From the NCBI RefSeq assembly GCF_030297555.1, contig NZ_AP028136.1:1798001-1862000 (forward strand): 64,000 nucleotides of DNA. The letters run 5' to 3'. Made by a program: the position numbers and the translations under genes. Below, one piece after another: positions 52,810-61,065 of the stretch (its first letter is position 1; every line of letters starts with the position of its first letter). Origin of the DNA: Polynucleobacter sp. HIN5. Its GTDB lineage: Bacteria > Pseudomonadota > Gammaproteobacteria > Burkholderiales > Burkholderiaceae. Below the pieces are notes generated by a model, which was given only the letters and a program-made list of their open reading frames with translations, did no database searches and was not told where the DNA came from.

Positions 52810-54720
52810 ATGTCCTCAATTAAAAAACCCGATCTCTATTCGTTTCAGGAGCGAGCGCGGATCGCAATGATCTTTGTAGGTATCTGTTTTGGGTTTCTCG
52901 TTGTCCGCTTATTTTGGTTACAAATTGTTAGCCACCAGCAATATTCAACCCTTGCTGAGAGCAATCGAATTGCCATTGTCCCAGTCCCCGCCAATCGAGG
53001 ATTGCTGATTGATCGTAATGGCATTGTGATTGGGCGTAATTATTCAGCACTGACACTAGAGGTTGACGCCTCTCAAATTAAAGGCAACGTCGATGACCTG
53101 ATTAATCAGCTCTCTGAAATTATTCAGATTGGCCCCAGAGATCGTCGTAACTTTAAGCGCGCCTTGGAAGATTCTCGCAACATGGGCACCTTTCCGCTGC
53201 GCTCCATGCTGACTGAGGCAGAGATGGCTCGGTTTCTAGCAAATCGCTATCGCTTTCCTGGCGTCGATGTCAGTGCGCGCAATTTTCGTGAATATCCCTA
53301 TAACGAATTAGCCTCGCATCTAATTGGCTACATTGGGCGCGTCTCACAAAAAGATAAGGAGCGGATGCAAAACGAACTTGAGACCACGAAAGGCAGTCAA
53401 GACCCTTATGCGCTTCAAGGTGCATTCTTGCCTGGTATTCAATACGTCGGGAAGATTGGCATTGAACAAACGTATGAGAGGGTCTTGCGTGGTGTTCCGG
53501 GCTACGACGAGGTCGAAATTACCGCGGGCGGCAAGCCTGTGCGCACTCTATCCAGTAGGCCATCCATCCCTGGTAAAAATGTCATTCTCTCAATTGACAT
53601 TAAGTTGCAAGCTCTGGTTGAACAGCTCTATGGTAAATATCGCGGCGCTTTTGTCGCCATTGAACCTGAGACTGGTGATGTTCTGGCTTTTGTATCGAAA
53701 CCAAACTTCAATCCCAATGACTTTGTGGAAGGCATTGATCCAGTTACTTGGAAAGAGCTAAACGAGTCAAAGGAAAAGCCGCTCTATAACCGGCCCCTGA
53801 AAGGAATTTATCCCCCCGCATCAACCTATAAACCTTTTATGGCATTAGCCGCACTTGAGCTCAACAAACGTAAGGCTGAAGATGCGATTGCTGATCCAGG
53901 TTTTTTTACCTTTGGTAATAACACGTTCCGTGACGATAAAGTTGGCGGGCATGGAATGGTTAATATGGAGAAATCCATTGTGGAGTCTTGCGATACCTAC
54001 TACTACTTGTTAGCGCGCGACATGGGCGTCAACATGATGCACGATTTTATGAAACCCTTGGGCTTTGGTCAGCTCACAGGCATTGATCTCGAAGGTGAAG
54101 CAAAAGGGGTGCTACCGTCTACGGAATGGAAAAAGACAGCATTTAAAAAACCCGAACAACAAAAGTGGTTCGAAGGCGAAACGATCTCACTCGGAATTGG
54201 TCAAGGCTATAACGCATTCACCATTTTGCAATTAGCACATGGGCTTGCAAATGTACTCAATTATGGTGTGGTCATGAAGCCTCACATTGCAAAAGCAATT
54301 GAAGATCCATTCACGCGCCAAAAAGAACTCACGACCCCTAAGGAAAGTTATCGCATTAATCTCAAGCCAGAGAATGTTGAAGTGATTAAAAAAGCGATGG
54401 TGGAGGTAAATCGATCGGGAACATCAGCATCTTCATTTCGGAATACGCCATATAGCGTAGGAGGCAAAACAGGCACGGCTCAAGTATTTAGCTTGAATGC
54501 AAAAACATATAATCATTCCTCAACGCCTGAGTTCTTACGTGACCATGCTCTATTTGTGGCGTATGCGCCCAATGACAAGCCAAAAATTGCAATTGCGATG
54601 ATTGTTGAAAATGCAGGTTTTGGTGCCCAGCATGCTGCACCGATTGCTCGTAAAGCGCTTGATTACTATATTGATGGCAAATGGCCTAAGGAGATTCCGG
54701 AATGGAAAAGAGTACCTTAG
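52810..54720 (+). CDS. mrdA: penicillin-binding protein 2 (elongation transpeptidase)
   Basis: A 636-residue class B PBP. A membrane anchor (about 18-38) is followed by a dimerisation/pedestal domain (about 60-230, PANRGLLIDRNGIVI) and the transpeptidase domain. The nucleophile is Ser338 in STYK (338-341), the SxN element reads SCD (SCDTYY), and KTG is at 553-555 (GGKTGTAQV). It cross-links peptidoglycan during rod elongation with RodA, whose gene overlaps it by 19 bases. Confidence 0.95.
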   Translation: MSSIKKPDLYSFQERARIAMIFVGICFGFLVVRLFWLQIVSHQQYSTLAESNRIAIVPVPANRGLLIDRNGIVIGRNYSALTLEVDASQIKGNVDDLINQLSEIIQIGPRDRRNFKRALEDSRNMGTFPLRSMLTEAEMARFLANRYRFPGVDVSARNFREYPYNELASHLIGYIGRVSQKDKERMQNELETTKGSQDPYALQGAFLPGIQYVGKIGIEQTYERVLRGVPGYDEVEITAGGKPVRTLSSRPSIPGKNVILSIDIKLQALVEQLYGKYRGAFVAIEPETGDVLAFVSKPNFNPNDFVEGIDPVTWKELNESKEKPLYNRPLKGIYPPASTYKPFMALAALELNKRKAEDAIADPGFFTFGNNTFRDDKVGGHGMVNMEKSIVESCDTYYYLLARDMGVNMMHDFMKPLGFGQLTGIDLEGEAKGVLPSTEWKKTAFKKPEQQKWFEGETISLGIGQGYNAFTILQLAHGLANVLNYGVVMKPHIAKAIEDPFTRQKELTTPKESYRINLKPENVEVIKKAMVEVNRSGTSASSFRNTPYSVGGKTGTAQVFSLNAKTYNHSSTPEFLRDHALFVAYAPNDKPKIAIAMIVENAGFGAQHAAPIARKALDYYIDGKWPKEIPEWKRVP

Positions 54721-55853
54721 TTCGTCTCAAACCATTACTTTTACGAGCGTTTAGTGGCTTCGATTCTCGCCTGGGCTTTATCTTCTTAGCCCTTGCCTTG
54801 ATTAGCTTCTTTGTGTTTTTATCGGCTGGCCAAGGAACGACGGTAGCGATTCTCGATCAGGTTCGCAACCTTCTGATTGCCTTTGTGATTATGTGGCTTG
54901 TTTCACAGATTCCGCCCAAATGGCTGGAGATGGCTGCGGTTTGGATATACGGCATTGGTATTGCCCTACTAATCGCCGTTGCTATTTTTGGATTAATCAA
55001 AAAGGGGGCTAGACGCTGGATTAATGTCGGTATTGTGATTCAGCCATCCGAGATTATGAAGATCGCGGTACCACTCATGCTCGCCTGGTATTTCCAAAAA
55101 CGCGAGGGGATTCGCTCAGGATTTGATTATCTGGTGGCAGCGCTATTGCTAGCTTTACCGGTATTTTTGATTGCTCGTCAGCCTGATTTAGGAACCTCTC
55201 TATTGGTGCTTGCCTCTGGCCTCTACGTCATTATTTTGGCAGGCTTACCTTGGCGCTGGATCATTCCTGTTGTAGTAATTGGCGGAATTGCGACTCTTTT
55301 GCTGATTATATTTAGTAGCAGCATTTGTACTCCCGACGTCACTTGGCCATTCATTCGGGAGTATCAAAAAAATAGAGTTTGTACATTGCTAGACCCATCT
55401 AGTGATCCACTTGGAAAAGGCTTTCATACCATTCAGGCAGTCATTGCGGTTGGCTCCGGTGGGTTTTTTGGGAAAGGCTGGCGCGAAGGAACTCAGTCCC
55501 ATTTGGAGTTTATTCCTGAAAAACATACTGACTTTGTTTTTGCTGTTTTTGCTGAAGAGTTTGGATTTCTTGGCAATATTCTTTTGATCCTGCTCTTTTT
55601 TGCACTGATTAAGCGTGGTCTGGCGATCTCAGTCAATGCGCCTACTTTATTTACGCGCCTCTTGGGAGGTGCCATTAGCATGATCTTTTTCACCTATGCC
55701 TTTGTCAATATCGGCATGGTCACTGGGCTCTTACCGGTGGTTGGCGTACCGCTCCCACTCCTTAGCTATGGCGGCACAGCCCTTGTTACGCTTGGGTTTG
55801 GGGCTGGTATCTTAATGAGTATCCATCGCCACCGACGACTCGTACAAAGCTAG
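54702..55853 (+). CDS. rodA: peptidoglycan polymerase RodA (SEDS family)
   Basis: A 383-residue integral membrane glycosyltransferase with about ten helices. Conserved parts: KKGARRWINVGIVIQPSEIMK (about 101-121), RQPDLGTSLLVLASG (about 156-170), FIPEKHTDFVFAVFAEEFG (about 269-287) and VGVPLPLLSYGGTALV (about 347-362). It polymerises glycan strands as partner of PBP2. The operon ends at the shared terminator just after its stop. Confidence 0.95.
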   Translation: MEKSTLVRLKPLLLRAFSGFDSRLGFIFLALALISFFVFLSAGQGTTVAILDQVRNLLIAFVIMWLVSQIPPKWLEMAAVWIYGIGIALLIAVAIFGLIKKGARRWINVGIVIQPSEIMKIAVPLMLAWYFQKREGIRSGFDYLVAALLLALPVFLIARQPDLGTSLLVLASGLYVIILAGLPWRWIIPVVVIGGIATLLLIIFSSSICTPDVTWPFIREYQKNRVCTLLDPSSDPLGKGFHTIQAVIAVGSGGFFGKGWREGTQSHLEFIPEKHTDFVFAVFAEEFGFLGNILLILLFFALIKRGLAISVNAPTLFTRLLGGAISMIFFTYAFVNIGMVTGLLPVVGVPLPLLSYGGTALVTLGFGAGILMSIHRHRRLVQS

Positions 55854-55861
55854 GTGGCAAT

Positions 55862-55889
55862 AAAAAACCCAGCCGAAGCTGGGTTTATA
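55862..55889. terminator. bidirectional Rho-independent terminator, rodA/hup
   Basis: AAACCCAGC (55865-55873), loop CGAA, GCTGGGTTT (55878-55886). The stem is perfect, with A-tracts on the left and T-tracts on the right, so it can end transcripts from both sides. It lies 9 bases after rodA and 16 bases beyond the hup stop. Confidence 0.9.
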
Positions 55890-55904
55890 AGAGATCGCTC
55901 TCGA

Positions 55905-56189
55905 TTACTTTTTACGCTTATTAACAGCGTCTTTAAATGCCTTACCAGCAGAAAACTTAACAGTCTTGGAAGCGGCAATTTTGAGAGGCTCACCAGTTTT
56001 TGGATTGCGACCCATGCGGGCAGCACGCTTGCCAGAGGCAAATGTTCCAAAACCAATTAATTGCACTGAGTCACCCTTGGTTACTGCTTTGATGATGTGC
56101 TCAATAGCAGAATTTAGTGCGTACTCTGCTTTTGCTTTAGAAATCTCGGCATCGTCAGCAATTGCTGCGATTAAGTCTGCTTTATTCAA
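55905..56189 (-). CDS. hup: HU-type DNA-binding protein
   Basis: A 94-residue HU homologue that bends and compacts DNA. It starts (M)[20 protein letters not shown] and has the DNA-arm region [18 protein letters not shown] (about 46-63). The tail is KDAVNKRKK. The start codon is TTG (56189-56187), with a strong AAGGAG six bases upstream and no in-frame ATG nearby. It ends at a perfect hairpin terminator. A long AT-rich region precedes it, as expected for a highly expressed gene. Confidence 0.95.
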   Translation of the reverse strand: MNKADLIAAIADDAEISKAKAEYALNSAIEHIIKAVTKGDSVQLIGFGTFASGKRAARMGRNPKTGEPLKIAASKTVKFSAGKAFKDAVNKRKK

Positions 56190-56313
56190 GTGAAGCTCCT
56201 TGTTGATTGTTCATTATGTTGCGCATATGCGCTGACGCAATTGTAAACACAAAATGTTATAAAAATAAATAATCTTTTGAAAAAAATTGGCCGCAGAGCC
56301 TTTTAGGATATGA

Positions 56314-56676
56314 CTAATCCAAAACGACCAAGTCAACGACAAAATACTGAGTTTCTGCAAAGCAATTTGTCGGTAAACCAACGTGCTGCTCATACTGCAA
56401 TGCAACTTTACGCCCCATATTGGCGTTAATCTTATTGACAACGGCATCATCACGCACCGAAAAGAAGAACTTTTCAGACATCGTTCCTGGCATCGAGACC
56501 ATCGCTAGCTCACCTTCCCAGGTTTTACAAATCCAGCCCCGCTTGGAAAACTTTTGAACATATCCAGCTCGCTCACCCTCCGCATAGCTCCAATGAAGCA
56601 TTAGATAGGTATAGCCGGCAGTTAAAACGCCGCCAATCAGAACTAAAATAAGAAGTGATCGAAAAAAACGTGCCAT
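56314..56676 (-). CDS. membrane-anchored protein of unknown function
   Basis: A 120-residue protein. An N-terminal hydrophobic segment (about 6-27, LLILVLIGGVLTAGYTYLML) serves as signal anchor. The rest is probably periplasmic, with GERAGYVQKFSKRGWICKTWEGEL (positions 34-57) as the most recognisable part and a C-terminal AETQYFVVDLVVLD. I have seen this motif in small conserved proteins of many bacteria but know no function. Cys50 and Cys105 could form a disulfide. It is divergent from the cytochrome gene. Confidence 0.75.
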   Translation of the reverse strand: MARFFRSLLILVLIGGVLTAGYTYLMLHWSYAEGERAGYVQKFSKRGWICKTWEGELAMVSMPGTMSEKFFFSVRDDAVVNKINANMGRKVALQYEQHVGLPTNCFAETQYFVVDLVVLD

Positions 56677-56736
56677 ATAAGTGACTGAATTAAAAAGCTA
56701 TCTTACTGGATTCAATTGACTAAAGAGGATGAGTTT

Positions 56737-57132
56737 ATGATGCGCCCCATTACAGCTTCTTATTTATTTAGTGCCTACGCCTTGCTTCTATTTTCAGGTA
56801 CCTCATTGGCCAACTCGGGTGAGTCGACCTATCAGCAGGTTTGCGCCAGTTGTCATACCCCCGGAGTGGCCGGAGCTCCAAAGCTGGGTGATAAAGCCAA
56901 ATGGGGGGCGCTCATTAAGGAAGGGCAGGTCCAAATTACGGCCCATGGCTACGTTGGAGTTCGTGGCATGCCCGCAAAGGGGGGGAAACCCGATTTGAGT
57001 GTCAGCGATTTTGCGGCATCGGTTGTCTATATGGCCAATCAATCGGGTGCCAGTTGGAAAAATCCAGATGATGCTATGTTGAAGAAAATTGACGCAGAGA
57101 TCCAACGACGTCTGGCGCAGCTTCGTAAGTAG
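56737..57132 (+). CDS. monohaem cytochrome c (c5-like)
   Basis: From the ATG at 56737 (GAGG eight bases before) this is a 131-residue protein. A signal peptide (about 1-26) is followed by one haem motif CASCH (36-40) in YQQVCASCHTPGVAGAP. The distal ligand is most likely the Met in VRGMPAKGG, and the conserved C-terminal helix DFAASVVYMANQSG is present. It is a periplasmic electron carrier. It starts upstream of an LpxO-like gene (8-base gap) with no obvious functional link. Confidence 0.88.
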   Translation: MMRPITASYLFSAYALLLFSGTSLANSGESTYQQVCASCHTPGVAGAPKLGDKAKWGALIKEGQVQITAHGYVGVRGMPAKGGKPDLSVSDFAASVVYMANQSGASWKNPDDAMLKKIDAEIQRRLAQLRK

Positions 57133-57140
57133 GGATCGGA

Positions 57141-58043
57141 ATGGAGATTCGTCATAGTATTTTTCTGGTTTTTTTAGGATCAGCCCTGTTTATTTATTTT
57201 CGGGGCAAGGTTCGCTTTGGCTTACTACGCTCCCTTACTGATTATGTGGTGTTATTAGCGCCCATTAATACCTTGATTTATTTGTTTTCTAAAGTAGGTC
57301 GTAGCCCCTACCTACCTGTTAATGCATTCCCAGAGCTACAGCCCTTAAAAGATCGCTGGCAGATCATCCGGGATGAAGCCTTGGCTCTTCAAGATAGCGG
57401 GCAAATTCGTCAAGCAACTGGCTATAACGATATTGGCTTTAATTCTTTTTTTCGTACTGGCTGGAAACGCTTTTATTTATACTGGTACGGCAAAGATCTG
57501 CCGTCAGCCGAAGCGGCCTGCCCCCAAACAGTTGCGCTACTTAAATCGATCCCAAGCATCAAGGCTGCCATGTTTGCCTCGCTGCCTCCCGGAGCAAAAT
57601 TGGTTCGCCATCGCGATCCTTATGCTGGGTCATTACGCTACCATTTGGGGCTCGTGACTCCGAACAGCCCATACTGTTTTATCGATGTCGATGGTGAACC
57701 CTACTATTGGAAGGATGGCGAGGCAGTTGTATTTGATGAAACCTACATCCACTTTGCAGCCAATAATACCGACCATCAACGGATTGTCTTGTTTTGCGAT
57801 ATTGAGAGGCCACTCCACACCAAAATGATGCGAGGCTTCAATCGCTGGTTTGGTTTACAAGTAATGAGTGCTGCGGCCTCACAAAACGTTGAGGGTGAAT
57901 CACTCGGTTTTGTAAATATCCTCTTTACTTATTTTTATCGACTGCGCATGCAGACGAAAAAGCTAAAGGCTTCACACCGCAAGATCTATTACATTGGCAA
58001 GTGGGTGTTAATTATTGGCCTAGTTTGGTTGATATTTTGGTGA
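57141..58043 (+). CDS. lpxO: aspartyl/asparaginyl beta-hydroxylase-type dioxygenase, LpxO-like
   Basis: A 300-residue membrane-associated Fe(II)/2-oxoglutarate enzyme. N-terminal hydrophobic segments (about 5-20 and 33-50) precede the hydroxylase core, with the iron ligand His157 in [18 protein letters not shown], the second His204 in [12 protein letters not shown], and Arg214 that would bind oxoglutarate. A further membrane helix ends the protein ([13 protein letters not shown]). LpxO hydroxylates a secondary acyl chain of lipid A, which would fit the two acyltransferases elsewhere in this window. Substrate is inferred. Confidence 0.82.
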   Translation: MEIRHSIFLVFLGSALFIYFRGKVRFGLLRSLTDYVVLLAPINTLIYLFSKVGRSPYLPVNAFPELQPLKDRWQIIRDEALALQDSGQIRQATGYNDIGFNSFFRTGWKRFYLYWYGKDLPSAEAACPQTVALLKSIPSIKAAMFASLPPGAKLVRHRDPYAGSLRYHLGLVTPNSPYCFIDVDGEPYYWKDGEAVVFDETYIHFAANNTDHQRIVLFCDIERPLHTKMMRGFNRWFGLQVMSAAASQNVEGESLGFVNILFTYFYRLRMQTKKLKASHRKIYYIGKWVLIIGLVWLIFW

Positions 58044-58771
58044 TGGAAAAAATTCGGGTCTCCAAACTACTATCCGAGCGTGGTTTATGTTCGAGACGGG
58101 AAGCAGATGCTTATATTGAACAGGGTTTGGTAACCCTTGATGGCGAGATTGTTCAAGAATTAGGTACGCGGGCCTATCGGCACCAAACGATTGAGTTACG
58201 ATCAGGGGCCAAGCGTCAGCAAGAACAACGCCTCACCATTTTGCTGAATAAGCCAGTAGGCTATATTTCGCATTTAGATGATGAGGGACAATATAAGCCA
58301 GCAGCGTCTCTCATCGTCCCCGAAAATCAATATGCGAGCGCGCCCCAGCGAACTGAACGCTCCATCTTTAAAGGCCTCGCCCCTGCCGGACGTCTTGATA
58401 TTGATTCCTCGGGTCTATTAGTGCTTACCCAAGATGGACGGATCGCAAAGTTGTTAATCGGAGAAGATAGTCCGATCGAAAAGGAGTATCTGGTTCGTGT
58501 CAGCGGTAAATTGTCAGACGCGGGTTTGCGCTCTTTGCAGCACGGACTATCGCTAGATGGCAAAGCACTAAAGCCAGCTAAAGTGGGCTGGCAAAACGAA
58601 GATCAACTCCGTTTTGTGTTGCGAGAGGGACGCAAACGACAAATTCGTCGAATGTGTGAGCTCGTTGAGCTCAATGTTATTGGTCTAAAACGAATCCGCA
58701 TTGGTCAGATAACCCTAGGATCACTGCCAAGTGGGCAGTGGCGTATCTTAGGCAAAGAAGAGCGTTTTTAG
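58043..58771 (+). CDS. 23S rRNA pseudouridine synthase, RluF/RsuA family
   Basis: From the ATG at 58043, which overlaps the preceding stop (TGATG), this is a 242-residue enzyme. An S4 RNA-binding domain (about 1-60; [20 protein letters not shown]) is followed by the synthase domain with catalytic Asp119 in [22 protein letters not shown], and [11 protein letters not shown] near the C-terminus. It resembles RluF, but RluB or RluE cannot be excluded. Confidence 0.88.
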   Translation: MEKIRVSKLLSERGLCSRREADAYIEQGLVTLDGEIVQELGTRAYRHQTIELRSGAKRQQEQRLTILLNKPVGYISHLDDEGQYKPAASLIVPENQYASAPQRTERSIFKGLAPAGRLDIDSSGLLVLTQDGRIAKLLIGEDSPIEKEYLVRVSGKLSDAGLRSLQHGLSLDGKALKPAKVGWQNEDQLRFVLREGRKRQIRRMCELVELNVIGLKRIRIGQITLGSLPSGQWRILGKEERF

Positions 58772-59061
58772 ACCAATACCGGAAAGAGTGTCAATTGCAT
58801 CGCTCGCTCGCGCACTGGAAGTAATGCTGAGTATTCGGGGCTATTGGCCCAACGCTTTGCGTCTTCTAGACTTGAAAAACTGAGTTCAACAAAGGTATCA
58901 AACGGCGCGGCGTATAGCTGGTTCCAAAAAGGATTCTCGCAAACCCCCCTGCGTATTACCTTGCCTCCATAGAGCTCAATGGTTGCGCCAACCTGAGCAC
59001 GATAGTCATCAAAATCTCGCGGGCTCTGTATTTTAAATATTCCGATGACATGAACGCTCAT
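58768..59061 (-). CDS. DUF1330 family protein
   Basis: A 97-residue dimeric alpha/beta-barrel-type protein. The family pattern is seen in [21 protein letters not shown] and the late [23 protein letters not shown]. Its biochemical role is unknown. It is coupled to the carbonic anhydrase gene upstream by an ATGA overlap, and its stop shares four bases with the convergent pseudouridine synthase. Confidence 0.83.
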   Translation of the reverse strand: MSVHVIGIFKIQSPRDFDDYRAQVGATIELYGGKVIRRGVCENPFWNQLYAAPFDTFVELSFSSLEDAKRWANSPEYSALLPVRERAMQLTLFPVLV

Positions 59062-59726
59062 GACGACCCTTGGCTCATTAACTGTGCATGATATCGATCA
59101 TGTAGCTCTTGGGGATTAGAGATGCTGGTATGAAGATCTTTGAGCAAGCCGTCATGCAGTCGATAGATACAACCATGAATTGAAATGGTTTGCCCCTTCG
59201 CCCAAGCATCTTGCACGATATTGGTTTGTCCAATATTGATGACCTGCTCTAATACATTGAGCTCACAAAGCCGATCTAATCGAGCATTCTCTTCTTTGAT
59301 AGCACAAAGCTCATGATGATGCTTATCGTGCACATCTTTAATGTGTCGAATCCAGTTATCCGCGATTCCAATACGGGTATTATTCAGCGCGGCAGCAATT
59401 CCTGAACAACCATAATGCCCCACCACAATAATATGCTTAACTTTTAAACGATCAATCGCAAATTGAATCACCGATAGGGCATTGAAGTCAGTATGAACGA
59501 CGATATTGGCGATGTTGCGATGAACAAATACCTCACCAGGCTTGAGCCCGACGATTTGGTTGGCAGGAACACGTGAATCCGAACATCCAATCCACAGATA
59601 CTCGGGATTTTGCTGATCAACTAATCTTGAAAAATAATCTGGGTCAGCACTCGTCACCGACTCGATCCACTGCCGGTTTTGCTCAAAGAGTCGCTCAAGA
59701 TCGGGTTTTGAATTATTAATACCCAT
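59058..59726 (-). CDS. can: beta-class carbonic anhydrase
   Basis: From the ATG at 59726 this is a 222-residue enzyme. Zinc ligands are Cys48 (CSDSR), His104 and Cys107 (GHYGCSG), and the catalytic dyad Asp50-Arg52 is in CSDSRVPA. VFVHRNIANIV (about 66-76) is also diagnostic. It interconverts CO2 and bicarbonate for carboxylases. An upstream in-frame ATG (59786) overlaps the divergent gene and is not needed. Confidence 0.95.
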   Translation of the reverse strand: MGINNSKPDLERLFEQNRQWIESVTSADPDYFSRLVDQQNPEYLWIGCSDSRVPANQIVGLKPGEVFVHRNIANIVVHTDFNALSVIQFAIDRLKVKHIIVVGHYGCSGIAAALNNTRIGIADNWIRHIKDVHDKHHHELCAIKEENARLDRLCELNVLEQVINIGQTNIVQDAWAKGQTISIHGCIYRLHDGLLKDLHTSISNPQELHDRYHAQLMSQGSS

Positions 59727-59800
59727 TTTTATACCTTTGGTGGCTATGGAGTCTAATATACAAGATCTTGTTACTCCTTCATACATACGCCAATGAAGTC

Positions 59801-60628
59801 ATGAGAATTTTTAGAACCCTATTCTGTGGATTTTTTGTACTGTTCACTCAATACGGCTTTGCTCAAGATGGCGATACCGCAGGAGAGCCAGATAATCTCT
59901 TAAGACTGAAAACGGATTCCTTTAATTACAGCAAGGAGTCGATTTTGGAGTTATGGGTCTATCAAAATGGATATGGTGATAGCACCCTTAGCGACATTTA
60001 TCGTCTTCGATTCTATCAACCACTATCGATCAATCACTGGAAAGGCATGATTCGGATTGATACTGCCTATAACTCCACTTGGGGGCCTGAAGCCCCGGGG
60101 CAAAGCAGCGGCCAATTTAGTGCGGGCAACACGATGCTTACTGTTTGGGGTATGCCTCCTGATTTTTTCCCCAAGTGGAATCTAAACCTAGGTGGTCGTA
60201 TTATTTTTCCATTTGGCAATAACGGTCAATGGGCGATTGGCCCACAAGTAAGTGCGTCGTTTGTTCCTCAGTCCTCAAGTAAGTCCTTGCTATCTGACTT
60301 TTCACCTTTAGTTCGTTACATGTACGGGTTTGATAGCAAAAATAATTCGTTTGCGGTTAATCCATCGCAGTCGCCGCTATTGCGCACGCTTCAACTGTAT
60401 CCCACGATTGGATTACAACTCTCCCCTAGCACACAAATTCGTTTTTGGGATGAAAACGGGATTCTGTATAACACCGCGGGTGGTGGTTGGTTTGTACCCT
60501 TAGATGCCATGGTGACTCATTCTCTAAACAAACATCTTTTGTTTGCGGTGGGCGCCAGCAAACAGGTGGTGGAAACCTTTCAGGCCTATGATTGGTCTAT
60601 CTATGGAAAGATATCCTTTCGGTTTTGA
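59801..60628 (+). CDS. putative outer-membrane beta-barrel protein, unknown
   Basis: A 275-residue protein from the ATG at 59801. A signal peptide (MRIFRTLFCGFFVLFTQYGFA-, about 22 residues) is followed by a mature part rich in Trp, Tyr, Gly, Asn and Ser, with alternating hydrophobic strands. It closes with SIYGKISFRF, where the final Phe is the usual outer-membrane insertion signal. LNLGGRIIFPFGNNGQWAIGP is a clear hairpin pair. I do not recognise a named family, although it resembles periplasmic/outer-membrane transporter-like proteins of unknown role. It is divergent from can and ends at a terminator. Confidence 0.75.
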   Translation: MRIFRTLFCGFFVLFTQYGFAQDGDTAGEPDNLLRLKTDSFNYSKESILELWVYQNGYGDSTLSDIYRLRFYQPLSINHWKGMIRIDTAYNSTWGPEAPGQSSGQFSAGNTMLTVWGMPPDFFPKWNLNLGGRIIFPFGNNGQWAIGPQVSASFVPQSSSKSLLSDFSPLVRYMYGFDSKNNSFAVNPSQSPLLRTLQLYPTIGLQLSPSTQIRFWDENGILYNTAGGGWFVPLDAMVTHSLNKHLLFAVGASKQVVETFQAYDWSIYGKISFRF

Positions 60629-60655
60629 GACATGGTGTTGGATGGAGTTAACAAT

Positions 60656-60682
60656 AAAAAACCACCCGAAGGTGGTTTTTTA
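60656..60682. terminator. bidirectional Rho-independent terminator
   Basis: AAAAACCACC (60657-60666), loop CGAA, GGTGGTTTTT (60671-60680). This perfect stem with A/T tracts lies between the barrel gene (plus) and the 60-residue protein gene (minus) and can serve both. The loop CGAA is the same as in the rodA/hup terminator. Confidence 0.9.
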
Positions 60683-60701
60683 TTAATCGGGGAGCGACGT
60701 C

Positions 60702-60884
60702 TCAAGCTGCGGCCTTACTGCCAGCACCTAAAAACTCAACGATTTTCTTAGCAGTTTCAATATAGCGCTCATTCATTTTGCGATATTGAGCTAATTCCGT
60801 CATTAATGGGTTCTCAACCCGCTCAAAGGACGCATCCTCATAACCTGGGTGGTATGGCGCTTCGTCAACAAGCTTGCTATTCAT
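60702..60884 (-). CDS. 60-residue protein of unknown function
   Basis: A small acidic-to-neutral protein starting MNSKLVDEAPYHPGYEDAS. It has a predicted helix over about 27-52 (LMTELAQYRKMNERYIETAK) and a small-residue tail GAGSKAAA. There is no signal peptide or membrane segment. GGAGG lies five bases before the ATG, the strongest ribosome-binding site in this part of the window. The upstream 180 bases are AT-rich and a perfect terminator follows 20 bases after the stop. These marks argue for a real, well-expressed gene. Family unknown to me. Confidence 0.72.
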   Translation of the reverse strand: MNSKLVDEAPYHPGYEDASFERVENPLMTELAQYRKMNERYIETAKKIVEFLGAGSKAAA

Positions 60885-61030
60885 AGATCCTCCAAAAGAA
60901 AAAAGTAATTTGATGGAATCAATGTAGCACAGGATATTTCAAAATAAATCTATATAAATCAATTACTTATAGTATTAGCATTACTTCTATATGGGTTTTT
61001 AAGAGAGCTTGTTTCATTTTTCAGCACACC

Positions 61031-61047
61031 ATTTCGTATTACGAAAT
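61031..61047. repeat. perfect 17-base palindrome, possible operator
   Basis: ATTTCGTA, one central T, TACGAAAT: eight perfect pairs around one base, in the gap between the epimerase stop (61066) and the 60-residue gene start (60884). No T-run follows on either strand, so it is not a typical terminator. It could bind a dimeric regulator. Purpose not established. Confidence 0.45.
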
Positions 61048-61065
61048 ATTGAGTGATTTATTGGT

